Below, one piece after another: positions 28,027 to 36,528 of a stretch of DNA of 64,000 nt (its first letter is position 1; the number at the start of each line of letters is the position of its first letter). Location of the stretch: positions 765,501-829,500 of the forward strand of contig NZ_CP029797.1 of NCBI RefSeq assembly GCF_003268595.1. Reading direction: 5' to 3'. The translations under genes were made by a program, and so were the position numbers. The stretch comes from Paraliobacillus zengyii. GTDB lineage: Bacteria > Bacillota > Bacilli > Bacillales > Amphibacillaceae. A model generated the notes under the pieces. The model was not told the DNA's origin, did not search any database, and saw only the letters and a program-made list of their open reading frames with translations.

Positions 28027-28521
28027 ATGATGCAGATTTTTAAACGATGGACAATACTTATAGCTTTTAGCTTCCTATTGGCAGGCTGTGGTGATAATGA
28101 GGAACAAGTGGATTTACTGTTTTTTACAGATATCGAAGAGACGGAAGTAGAAAAATTACGCACAACGGTTCAAGGACAACTTGATGATAGTCTAAGTCAA
28201 TCAATCGATCTAGAAGTCTATTCACCTGTCTATGAACGACTAATTTCAGAGATTGCAACTCATAATGGAGACGTTATTCTAGTGGAAGCAGATATGATTT
28301 CACCTGCTGTATTAGATCCTGAAGGTTTGGTTGAGCTCGATGATATCGTTACAGATAGCCAAACATATATAGCAACAAATCCAAAAACTGAAGAAGAACA
28401 TGTATACGGCATAACTATAAGTGCAAGCGAGTACAGTAGCCATGAGCTTGTAGCACTTATACCAATATATAGTGATTATGCAAAGCAGGCTATTACGGTT
28501 TTAGAGAAATTGAGCGAGTAG
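28027..28521 (+). CDS. YteS-like lipoprotein
   Basis: 164-residue lipoprotein with signal peptide and lipobox LLAGC. The remaining domain is acidic and small. It resembles YteS of Bacillus subtilis in size and in position after yteR; YteS has no established function. The start is one of two ATGs at 28027 and 28030, after AGGGCAGG. It lies 22 bp before the CE12-GH28 gene. A role as accessory protein of the pectin importer is only a guess. Confidence 0.65.
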   Translation: MMQIFKRWTILIAFSFLLAGCGDNEEQVDLLFFTDIEETEVEKLRTTVQGQLDDSLSQSIDLEVYSPVYERLISEIATHNGDVILVEADMISPAVLDPEGLVELDDIVTDSQTYIATNPKTEEEHVYGITISASEYSSHELVALIPIYSDYAKQAITVLEKLSE

Positions 28522-28543
28522 AGGTAAGGGAGGGCGTGAAAAA

Positions 28544-30769
28544 ATGAACGTATTTTTAGCTGGTGACTCGACGATGTCTTATTATCCAGTAGAAAGATAT
28601 CCGAGAACTGGATGGGGCCAAGTTTTTCAGGAATATTTTAATGATGACGTAATGGTTATTAACGATGGAGCTTCAGGACGATCTACGAGGACGTTTATTG
28701 ATGAGGAACGTCTAGATAAGATTGATGGGCAACTTAGAGCAGGAGATTATCTATTTATTCAATTTGGTCATAATGATGCAAAAGCAAATAGTGAGCGATA
28801 TACAGAACCACAAACAACGTATAAACAGAATTTAACTAAATTTGTTGAAGTTGCTTGGAAACGTCAAGCGAATCCAATCTTGTTAACACCAGTACAAAGA
28901 AGAAACTTTTATGCTGATGGTACAGTACTAGATTCGCATGATCAATATGCTATCGCTATTAGAGAACTAGCAGAAGAATTAGACGTTCCTTTACTTGATA
29001 TAACCAGATCAAGTACGGAACTACTTGAGAAAATTGGTGACGAAAAGTCAAAAAAATTATTCATGTGGATAGAACCAAATCAATATGAATATTATCCTGA
29101 TGGAGAAAAGGATAATACCCACTTTTCTAGAGAAGGTGCAAAGGAAATTGCTAAATTAGTTATAGAGGCTATTAAACAGCAACAACTTCCATTATGTCAT
29201 TACTTGAAAAAAACGTGGGATAAACAACAACTACCGACTTTTTCAGTTAATAGTCCAGATATACCTAGTAAACAATTTGATATAACGGAATTTGGTGCAA
29301 TTGGAAACGGAATTTTTGATAATACAGAAGTGATTAAGAAAACAATTGATGCATGTGTTAAAGCTGGAGGAGGAAAGGTGATTGTTCCTGCGGGTATTTG
29401 GCTCACTGGATCAATTCAGTTACAAAGTAAAATAAATTTTCATGTAAAAAGTGGTGCTCTTGTACGATTCACAGATAACTTTAATGATTACCCATTAATA
29501 GTGTCTAGCTTTGAAGGTAAGGAGACAGTCCGTTGTCAGTCACCAATAGATGGAGAAGGACTTGAGGATATTGCAATCACAGGAAAAGGTATATTTGATG
29601 GGGCGGGTCATCAATGGCGACCAATTAAAAAATGGAAGATGACAGGATTACAATGGAAGGAATTAATTACGTCAGGAGGAGTGATTGATGAACAAGCACA
29701 GATTTGGTGGCCTACAGAGAATGCTAAGAATGGGGCAAGGATAGTTGATGAACTGGAAAAAAGATCAAATATAAAGATTGATAATTTCTTGCCTGTACGT
29801 GACTATTTAAGACCTAATCTTGTAAGTATAAGAAAATGCACTAGAGTATTATTAGACGGTCCAACTTTTCAAAATTCACCAGCTTGGAATATCCATCCGT
29901 GGTTATGTGAGCATGTAAAGATCAAAAATATAAAAGTTAGGAATCCTTGGTATGCTCAAAATGGAGATGGATTGGATTTAGAATCATGTCGTTATGCAAT
30001 CGTGTCTAAATGTGAATTTGATGTAGGTGACGATGCTATCTGTATCAAATCTGGTAAAGATGAAGTTGGGCGCAAGTTGGCAGTACCTAGTCAAGATATA
30101 TTAATCGAAAAATGTACTGTTTTTAATGGTCATGGGGGTTTTGTTATTGGGAGTGAGATGTCAGGAGATGTACGAAATATTCAAATAAAGGATTGTGTTT
30201 TTTCAGGAACAGATAAAGGTGTTCGTATAAAAACAGCAAGAGGTCGAGGCGGTATTATTGAGAGCATTGTAATTCAAAATATCAAAATGCATGATATCTC
30301 TAAAGAGGCAATTATTATACAAATGTATTATGAAAGTGAACAAGTTGGAGATGCACAACCATTTACTGAAAAAACACCTATCATTCGAAACATATGGTTA
30401 GAAAAAATTAATTGTTATGCTGCAAAAGTAGCAATTGTCTTAAAAGGGCTACCAGAAAGTCCAATAACCGCAATAACCTGTAAAGAAATGTCGCTCACAT
30501 CTCAAGAAGGGATAACATGCTTATACACAAGTTCCTTGAGACTAGAATCTTTTGAAGGGAATATTGCTCATGACCCTTTGATTCAATTAGATAATTGTGA
30601 TCATATCCAGATTAGAAAATTCAGAAACAAAAACAAGGTAAAAACATTGGTCAAATTAACTGGCAAAAACACGGAATTAATTGATTTTTCAGGACTTCTT
30701 GATACCGAACAATTAGTTGAGATCGGTAGAGAAGTTGATGTTAATCAAATTGTAGGATCCAATAAATAA
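28544..30769 (+). CDS. Fusion of CE12 rhamnogalacturonan acetylesterase and GH28
   Basis: 741 residues in two parts. Residues 1-215 are an SGNH esterase of the CE12/RhgT type: GDST with Ser9, GASGRS, FGHNDAK with Asn77, and the D190-x-x-H193 pair in DNTHFS. Residues about 243-735 are a GH28 beta-helix: NGDGLDLES, VGDDAICIKSG, GHGGFVIGSE and RIKT. No signal peptide exists, so deacetylation and hydrolysis of imported rhamnogalacturonan pieces would take place in the cytoplasm in one chain. The GH28 half is clearly related to the separate GH28 at 23427. The start has AGGGAGGG upstream. Confidence 0.9.
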   Translation: MNVFLAGDSTMSYYPVERYPRTGWGQVFQEYFNDDVMVINDGASGRSTRTFIDEERLDKIDGQLRAGDYLFIQFGHNDAKANSERYTEPQTTYKQNLTKFVEVAWKRQANPILLTPVQRRNFYADGTVLDSHDQYAIAIRELAEELDVPLLDITRSSTELLEKIGDEKSKKLFMWIEPNQYEYYPDGEKDNTHFSREGAKEIAKLVIEAIKQQQLPLCHYLKKTWDKQQLPTFSVNSPDIPSKQFDITEFGAIGNGIFDNTEVIKKTIDACVKAGGGKVIVPAGIWLTGSIQLQSKINFHVKSGALVRFTDNFNDYPLIVSSFEGKETVRCQSPIDGEGLEDIAITGKGIFDGAGHQWRPIKKWKMTGLQWKELITSGGVIDEQAQIWWPTENAKNGARIVDELEKRSNIKIDNFLPVRDYLRPNLVSIRKCTRVLLDGPTFQNSPAWNIHPWLCEHVKIKNIKVRNPWYAQNGDGLDLESCRYAIVSKCEFDVGDDAICIKSGKDEVGRKLAVPSQDILIEKCTVFNGHGGFVIGSEMSGDVRNIQIKDCVFSGTDKGVRIKTARGRGGIIESIVIQNIKMHDISKEAIIIQMYYESEQVGDAQPFTEKTPIIRNIWLEKINCYAAKVAIVLKGLPESPITAITCKEMSLTSQEGITCLYTSSLRLESFEGNIAHDPLIQLDNCDHIQIRKFRNKNKVKTLVKLTGKNTELIDFSGLLDTEQLVEIGREVDVNQIVGSNK

Positions 30770-30798
30770 AGTTACTCACAAAAATGGTAGGTGATCAA

Positions 30799-31644
30799 AT
30801 GGAATTAAATCTAGGAATACGGGCACATGATATTAATTATCATACAGCAGAGGAAATAGCTAATGAAGTGGCGAATAAAGGATTATCAGCAATTCAATTA
30901 GCACTTCAAAAATCATTTAATCAACTTTCGTTTGAGAAGGGTTTTTTAAATCCTGGCTTTGCAAAACATATAAATAAATCGTTTCAAAATAAACAAATCG
31001 ATATCGCTGTCTTAGGTTGTTACATTAATATGATCCATCCGAATCAAGAAGATAGAAGGAAAGCATTAGAGCGATTTAAAGAACATATTCGCTTTGCACG
31101 TGACTTTAATTGCAGTGTTGTAGGTACGGAAACTGGGAATGTTCATGCGAAAATGGGTTATACAACTGATAATTTCACTGAAAAACCTTTTCTTGCTGTT
31201 GTTGATAGTGTTAAGGAACTCGTCAACGAAGCAGAAAAATTCGGAGTTATTGTTGGGATTGAAGGTGGTGTTAATCATCCAGTCCATACTCCCGAATTAA
31301 TGAAAGAACTAGTAGACCGTGTTGACTCAAATAATCTACAAGTAATCTTTGATCCTGCGAATTATATTACGATTGATAATTATAAACAACAGGAAAAGTT
31401 ATTTCAAACAGCAGTAGATTTGTTTGGAGATCGAATCGTAATTATTCATGCTAAAGATTTTATAGTTGAATCGAATCAAATTAAGATGGTGCCTGTTGGA
31501 GAAGGGCTACTAGATTATCACCAGATTTTCTCTTGGGTAAAAAAAACCAAACCAGCTATTCATGTTTTATTAGAGAATACTAAAGAACCATATATTGAAG
31601 CAAGTATTAGTTATTTAAAACAAACATTTGAGATCAGCAAGTAA
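30799..31644 (+). CDS. Sugar phosphate isomerase/epimerase-like TIM-barrel protein
   Basis: 281-residue protein of the xylose-isomerase-like TIM-barrel (AP endonuclease 2) superfamily. Candidate metal ligands: GTETGNVH, GIEGGVNHP, IFDPANYI, HAKDF and LLENT. These enzymes isomerise or epimerise keto-sugars or cleave sugar derivatives, and the substrate here is not evident. The ATG at 30799 is preferred over 30784 because TAGGTGAT lies 5 bp before it. It opens the operon containing the LarA-family enzyme, 26 bp upstream, so its substrate may be a related sugar acid. Confidence 0.7.
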   Translation: MELNLGIRAHDINYHTAEEIANEVANKGLSAIQLALQKSFNQLSFEKGFLNPGFAKHINKSFQNKQIDIAVLGCYINMIHPNQEDRRKALERFKEHIRFARDFNCSVVGTETGNVHAKMGYTTDNFTEKPFLAVVDSVKELVNEAEKFGVIVGIEGGVNHPVHTPELMKELVDRVDSNNLQVIFDPANYITIDNYKQQEKLFQTAVDLFGDRIVIIHAKDFIVESNQIKMVPVGEGLLDYHQIFSWVKKTKPAIHVLLENTKEPYIEASISYLKQTFEISK

Positions 31645-31670
31645 ATAAAAGAAAGGGGTGTGGAGGAGTA

Positions 31671-32939
31671 ATGGGAATTTTACAAGACTTACTAAAAGAT
31701 ATTCCAATTCCGCAAATGGCAGCAGTAAAGCAAACATTTGCAAATCAGCAAATTGATAATTTGTCTGAGGAACTACGTAGTCGTCTCGATCAAGACGGAT
31801 TAAAGGAGCAGATAAAACCAGGAATGGAAATAGCGGTGGCTGTCGGTAGTCGTGGTCTTGATCGACTTGTTGAATTAACGAAAGAGACGATTCTTTTTTT
31901 ACAAAGCTTAGGAGCAAAACCATTCATTGTGCCAAGCATGGGTAGTCATGGCGGTGCAACTGGAGAGGGACAAAAGGCAGTACTTGAACATTTAGGGATA
32001 ACACAAGAGAGCGTCAACGCTGAAATCCGTTCATCGATGGAAGTAATAGAAGTGGGAAAGTTACCTAATGGATTACCAGTTTATATCGACAAACTAGCAG
32101 CAGAAGCAGACGGTATTGTTGTGATCAATCGAGTCAAACCTCATACTGCCTTTCGCGGACCAGTGGAAAGTGGCATTATGAAGATGATTAGTATTGGTTT
32201 GGGTAAACAAAAGGGTGCTGAAGCCTGTCATCAACTAGGGTTTAAACACATGGCCGAACATGTACCAGCGATGGCAAAGTTAACCTTAGCAAGTATGCCG
32301 ATTCTATTTGCTGTTGCAACCGTGGAAAATGCATTTGATAAAATTGCTAGGGTTGAAGTTTGGAAACCAGATGAAATTGAAGAAAAAGAAGCAGGTATGC
32401 AAGAATTATCGAAACAGTTGTTACCAAAACTGTTCTTTGAAAAAATTGATGTACTCGTAATTGACCAAATTGGAAAGAACATTAGTGGTGATGGTATGGA
32501 TCCAAATATTACGGGACGTTACCCTACACCTTATGCATATGGAGGACCAGAAGTAACGAAAATGGTCGTACTAGATTTGACTAAGCAAACTGAAGGAAAC
32601 GCCAATGGTGTTGGTACGGCTGATTTCACAACTCAAAAACTAGTAGATAAAATGGATCGGGATACAACTTATGCTAATGGCTTAACGTCGACAGTTGTAG
32701 GACCGACAAATATATCAACAACACTTCCAAATGATAAGCAGGCAATTCAAGCAGCGATCAAAACGTGCAATATTTTAGATTTTACAAAAGTAAAGCTTGT
32801 ACGAATTAAAAATACGTTGGATATAGGAACAATAGAAGTATCTGCAGCGTTATTAAATGAAGTGGAACAACATGATAATTTAGAAAAACTAACTGATTTG
32901 AAGGATATGAAGTTTAATAGTTTAGATGATTTACTGTGA
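31671..32939 (+). CDS. LarA-family nickel-pincer 2-hydroxyacid racemase/epimerase
   Basis: 422-residue homologue of lactate racemase LarA. Candidate active-site residues are His93 (MGSHGGATGEG), His158 (VKPHTAFRGPVESG), Lys171 (the probable covalent anchor of the nickel-pincer cofactor, GIMKM) and His187 (ACHQLGF). The spacing of 16 residues between Lys171 and His187 equals that of the L. plantarum pair Lys184/His200; the His158-Lys171 gap is 3 longer than there. The operon supplies LarB, LarC2 and LarE. Neighbours encode a mannonate-type SDR and gluconokinase, so I infer C2 epimerisation of a hexonate, mannonate to gluconate, rather than lactate racemisation. Confidence 0.85.
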   Translation: MGILQDLLKDIPIPQMAAVKQTFANQQIDNLSEELRSRLDQDGLKEQIKPGMEIAVAVGSRGLDRLVELTKETILFLQSLGAKPFIVPSMGSHGGATGEGQKAVLEHLGITQESVNAEIRSSMEVIEVGKLPNGLPVYIDKLAAEADGIVVINRVKPHTAFRGPVESGIMKMISIGLGKQKGAEACHQLGFKHMAEHVPAMAKLTLASMPILFAVATVENAFDKIARVEVWKPDEIEEKEAGMQELSKQLLPKLFFEKIDVLVIDQIGKNISGDGMDPNITGRYPTPYAYGGPEVTKMVVLDLTKQTEGNANGVGTADFTTQKLVDKMDRDTTYANGLTSTVVGPTNISTTLPNDKQAIQAAIKTCNILDFTKVKLVRIKNTLDIGTIEVSAALLNEVEQHDNLEKLTDLKDMKFNSLDDLL

Positions 32940-32962
32940 TGAACCATAAATGGAGGGGTATA

Positions 32963-33733
32963 ATGAGTGATTTATTTAATTTAAGTGGTAAAGTAGCGGT
33001 TGCAATTGGTGGAAATAGCGTTTTAGGTGGCGCAATAGCCAAAGGTTTTGCTGAACATGGTGCAAAAGTAGCGATAGTGGGGAGGGATTTAGAGAAAGCT
33101 GAATTGATAGTGAAAGAGATTATCGCAAGTGGTGGTGATGCAAAAGCATTTCAAGCAGATGTAAGTGATTTAAAAACCGTCGAACAAGTGGCAGAAGAAA
33201 TAGAGGATTGGAGTGGAGGTTGGGATATCATCCTTAATGCACCAGGGCAAAACAGCGCTACACCATTTATGGAATTAGAACCAGATGAATGGGATAGCAT
33301 TATGGACGTGAATTTAAGAGGACTTGTATTTTCAACGCAAATATTTGCTAAACGAATGATCAATCAAAAAAGAAAAGGTAGCATCATTAATATATCATCT
33401 GTTTCATCTACGACTCCTTTATCTAAGGTCTTTACGTATTCAGCCTCTAAAGCTGGTGTGAACAACATCACCCAATTTTTAGCGAAAGAATTTGCCGCAA
33501 ATGGAATTCGTGTCAACGCGATTATTCCAGGCTTTTTCCCAGCGGAGCAAAACCGTAAAATTTTAAGCGAGGATCGGGTCAATTCAATTATGAATCACAC
33601 GCCGTTAAATCGTTTTGGTGTTCCTGAAGAATTAAAAGGAGCTGCAATTTATTTAGCTTCAGATAAGGCTTCAGGATTTGTAACAGGTACATTCTTACGC
33701 GTGGACGGTGGATTTGGAAGTATGACGATATAA
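32963..33733 (+). CDS. SDR oxidoreductase, probable D-mannonate/fructuronate oxidoreductase
   Basis: 256-residue short-chain dehydrogenase. Glycine motif GGNSVLGGA, NAPG in place of NNAG, catalytic YSASK. PGFFPAEQNRKIL near residue 186 and the tail VDGGFGSMTI resemble the SDR proteins annotated as mannonate oxidoreductase, which convert fructuronate to mannonate in organisms lacking the long-chain UxuB. It starts 24 bp after the LarA-family gene, with GGAGGGG, and its stop overlaps the gntK start by one base. In this operon it probably links fructuronate with mannonate. Gluconate 5-dehydrogenase-like activity is an alternative. Confidence 0.75.
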   Translation: MSDLFNLSGKVAVAIGGNSVLGGAIAKGFAEHGAKVAIVGRDLEKAELIVKEIIASGGDAKAFQADVSDLKTVEQVAEEIEDWSGGWDIILNAPGQNSATPFMELEPDEWDSIMDVNLRGLVFSTQIFAKRMINQKRKGSIINISSVSSTTPLSKVFTYSASKAGVNNITQFLAKEFAANGIRVNAIIPGFFPAEQNRKILSEDRVNSIMNHTPLNRFGVPEELKGAAIYLASDKASGFVTGTFLRVDGGFGSMTI

Positions 33734-35211
33734 TGGTTGAATTGAAAGCGTTTAAAAGAAGAAACGTTGTTATTGGTGTAGATATTGGTACAACGAGTAC
33801 GAAAGCAGTATTATTTGATTGCAATGGAGGTTTCATTTTTCAAGCAGAAGAGAAGGTAACAACACTTTATCCTGAACAAGGTTATGCCGAGCAAGGACCT
33901 GAAGAAATTGAGCATAAAACAAAACAAGTTTTGCGACAGGTAATTGAGCAAGTTGTCTCTAGAAATGAAAAACTACTAGCGATTGGATTAGCAACAGCAA
34001 TGCACTCTTTAATTTGTGTCGATGAGAAGAAACAAGCACTATCTAACGCAATTATCTGGTCTGACAGTAGAAGTAGTAAGCAAGCTTCGGAACTGAATAA
34101 CGATGAAGGGAAGGAGTTCTATTGTAAAACGGGCACACCAATTCATCCAATGTCTCCATTTCTGAATCTAATTTGGATGAAGGAAACAGAGTATTATGCC
34201 TATCAAGAGGCTTCCTATTTCATGACAATCAAGGATTATCTGGTATGGAAATGGTTTGATGAAAGATGGATTGATGAAGCGATGGCCTCATCAACAGGAT
34301 TATACAATCTAAAGAAACATGCTTGGGATCGTGATGCTTTACAGTTAGCGGGCATAACAGAAGCACAATTATCCAAAATAGTTTCGCCAGATACAGTTTT
34401 AACTTCCGTCCAGATCGCTAAAGAACTTGGAATAGGAGTAGATATACCATTTATAATTGGGTCTGCTGATGGCCAGTTGGCAAATCTTGGTGACGGCATG
34501 ATTTTACCTGGTGAAGTTGCAATCTCAGTCGGGACTAGTGGTGCTATTAGACAGTTTATCGACGGTACAGAGGTTGATCCGTTTGAGGAGACTTTTACCT
34601 ATGCTTTTACAAAGGAGACATCAATTGTTGGTGGTCCGACGAACAATGGTGGAATTGTTCTTCAATGGTTAAAAAATTTATTAGAATTTGAAGGTAGCGA
34701 CCAGCAATTGATTGCATTGTCAGATGGAGTGAAACCAGGTGCTGATGGTTTGTTCTTTTTACCATATATAAACGGGGAACGTGCACCGTTTTGGAATCAA
34801 GATGCAACAGGAAGTTTTGTTGGATTAACAATTAGACATAAAAAAGAACATTTAGTCAAGGCGGTATTGGAAGGTATTTGCTTTAATTTATATCATATCG
34901 GTGAGTCATTAGAAAGAGTTGCAGGCGTACCAAAACAGATTTGTGCAAATGGTGGCTTAACCCAATCAGAAAAATGGGTGCAAATTCTTGCTGATGTATT
35001 CGGAAAAGAAATTCATCTATCTGAGACACATCATAGTGTTGCGTGGGGAGCGGCTTGGACCGCATTATTTGGTATAAAAGAAGTTGCATCATTTGCAGCG
35101 ATTAAGGAGAAAAGTGGTCCACAAAAGGTGGTGCAAACAATACGAGAAAACCATCAACAATATCGTCAAATTTATCAAAAATATCGAGACTTAACAAAAC
35201 TTTTATCGTGA
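33733..35211 (+). CDS. gntK: Gluconokinase (FGGY family)
   Basis: 492-residue FGGY kinase. The N-terminal phosphate loop is GVDIGTTSTKAVLF, and GLATAMHSLICVDE and KTGTPIHPMSPFLNLIWMK are highly similar to Bacillus subtilis GntK, as I recall it. It should phosphorylate D-gluconate to 6-phosphogluconate, which enters the pentose phosphate or Entner-Doudoroff routes. Its ATG overlaps the SDR stop (TAATG), so translation is coupled. There is no gluconate permease next to it, so gluconate is likely made inside the cell, consistent with production by the LarA-family enzyme. Confidence 0.88.
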   Translation: MVELKAFKRRNVVIGVDIGTTSTKAVLFDCNGGFIFQAEEKVTTLYPEQGYAEQGPEEIEHKTKQVLRQVIEQVVSRNEKLLAIGLATAMHSLICVDEKKQALSNAIIWSDSRSSKQASELNNDEGKEFYCKTGTPIHPMSPFLNLIWMKETEYYAYQEASYFMTIKDYLVWKWFDERWIDEAMASSTGLYNLKKHAWDRDALQLAGITEAQLSKIVSPDTVLTSVQIAKELGIGVDIPFIIGSADGQLANLGDGMILPGEVAISVGTSGAIRQFIDGTEVDPFEETFTYAFTKETSIVGGPTNNGGIVLQWLKNLLEFEGSDQQLIALSDGVKPGADGLFFLPYINGERAPFWNQDATGSFVGLTIRHKKEHLVKAVLEGICFNLYHIGESLERVAGVPKQICANGGLTQSEKWVQILADVFGKEIHLSETHHSVAWGAAWTALFGIKEVASFAAIKEKSGPQKVVQTIRENHQQYRQIYQKYRDLTKLLS

Positions 35212-35244
35212 GTTTAAAATTGTAGTTTAACTGAGGTGTTGAAT

Positions 35245-36003
35245 ATGCTAGAGGATATTTTACAACAAGTAAAAGCAGGAACGTTAACTGTTAAAGAAGC
35301 AAGTAAAAAGCTAGGGTCTTATGAGAATCTTGGTTTTGCGAAAATTGATCATCAAAGACAACAGCGTACAGGATTTCCAGAAATTATTTATGGAGAAGGT
35401 AAAACAATTGAACAACTTAGTACGATCATTGAAGCAATTAAACAAAAAAAAAATACCGTTTTAGCTACACGTATTTCGGAACAAAAAGCTACAGCGATTT
35501 TAGAGCGTTTTCCGTCTTGTGTCTATGATGCATGTTCACAAATTCTATTTTGGAAAGAAGAGAAAGAAGAGAAAAAAACAAAAGATGGTTATATTGCTAT
35601 TATTTGTGCTGGTACTTCTGATTTGAAAGTAGCGGAAGAAGCGGCGATCACAGCTGAGGTATTAGGTAGTCAAGTTCATCGAATATATGATGTAGGTGTC
35701 GCAGGTTTACATCGATTACTAGATAATTTAGAAGAAATTCAAGGGGCTACCGTTTCGGTTGTCGTTGCAGGAATGGAAGGGGCACTTGCTAGTGTTGTAG
35801 GAGGTCTTGTGGCACATCCGGTACTTGCCGTTCCAACTAGTGTCGGTTATGGGGCTAATTTTCAAGGATTATCAGCGCTATTGGCGATGTTAAATTCGTG
35901 TTCTTCTGGGATCAGTGTTGTTAATATCGATAATGGTTTTGGGGCTGCTTATAATGCGGTTATGATAGATCGCTTAGCATATTCACATGATTATGCTAAA
36001 TAA
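35245..36003 (+). CDS. larB: LarB: pyridinium-3,5-biscarboxylic acid mononucleotide synthase
   Basis: LarB carboxylates nicotinic acid adenine dinucleotide and releases AMP, giving the first intermediate of the nickel-pincer cofactor. The 252 residues match family length; GFAKIDHQRQQRTGFPEIIY near residue 30 and VVVAGMEGALASVVGGLV in the AIR-carboxylase-like C-terminal domain are diagnostic. The start at 35245 has GAGGTG 6 bp upstream; a GTG at 35236 overlaps that site. It is between gntK and larC2 in the operon. Confidence 0.92.
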   Translation: MLEDILQQVKAGTLTVKEASKKLGSYENLGFAKIDHQRQQRTGFPEIIYGEGKTIEQLSTIIEAIKQKKNTVLATRISEQKATAILERFPSCVYDACSQILFWKEEKEEKKTKDGYIAIICAGTSDLKVAEEAAITAEVLGSQVHRIYDVGVAGLHRLLDNLEEIQGATVSVVVAGMEGALASVVGGLVAHPVLAVPTSVGYGANFQGLSALLAMLNSCSSGISVVNIDNGFGAAYNAVMIDRLAYSHDYAK

Positions 36004-36027
36004 AATATCAAACTTGGAGGTAGCTAA

Positions 36028-36507
36028 ATGGTGAAAAGACATCCCCCTGATCATGAACACGTTGATGACAAAATGATGAAAATGGAGATTAACTTAGACG
36101 ATACACCGAGTGAATGGCTTGGTTATGTTATGGAACTGCTATTTGAAGCGGGAGCTAATGACGTTTACTATACCCCCATCTATATGAAAAAAAACAGACC
36201 TGGAATTCAAGTACAGCTTCTTTGTGCAAGTGATCAGGTTGAACAGATGAAAGAGATTTTATGGAGAGAGACTACTACTCTAGGAATCCGTTATTATCCT
36301 TTAACTGTCCATCGTATGGCGCGGAGATTTATTAAAGTAGCTACTGAGTGGGGAGAGATAACAATAAAACAAGGAATAAGAAACGGAGTAGTTTGGCAAA
36401 GTGCACCAGAATATGAGGAATGTAAAGCAATTGCTATAAAACACCAAGTACCACTAAAACAAGTCTATCAAGCTGTTTGGGAGAATACCAAAGTTCGAGA
36501 AGAATAA
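36028..36507 (+). CDS. larC: LarC2: C-terminal half of the nickel insertase
   Basis: 159-residue protein equal to the C-terminal CTP-binding half of LarC: MEINLDDTPSEWLGYVMELL, GANDVYYTPIYMKKNRPG and ETTTLGIRYYPL. The N-terminus has a short His/Asp segment (RHPPDHEHVDD). In Lactobacillus plantarum LarC1 and LarC2 are joined by programmed frameshifting; here LarC2 is a free gene with its own GGAGGT site, while LarC1 is at 5780-6580. It is placed 25 bp after larB and 22 bp before larE. Confidence 0.88.
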   Translation: MVKRHPPDHEHVDDKMMKMEINLDDTPSEWLGYVMELLFEAGANDVYYTPIYMKKNRPGIQVQLLCASDQVEQMKEILWRETTTLGIRYYPLTVHRMARRFIKVATEWGEITIKQGIRNGVVWQSAPEYEECKAIAIKHQVPLKQVYQAVWENTKVREE

Positions 36508-36528
36508 ATGAGAGTGAGGAGAATAAAA

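Noticed and set aside
33755..33780. AACGTTGTTATT in the gntK coding region
   Set aside because: Only a half-site; the left half does not match, and it encodes conserved residues (NVVIG).
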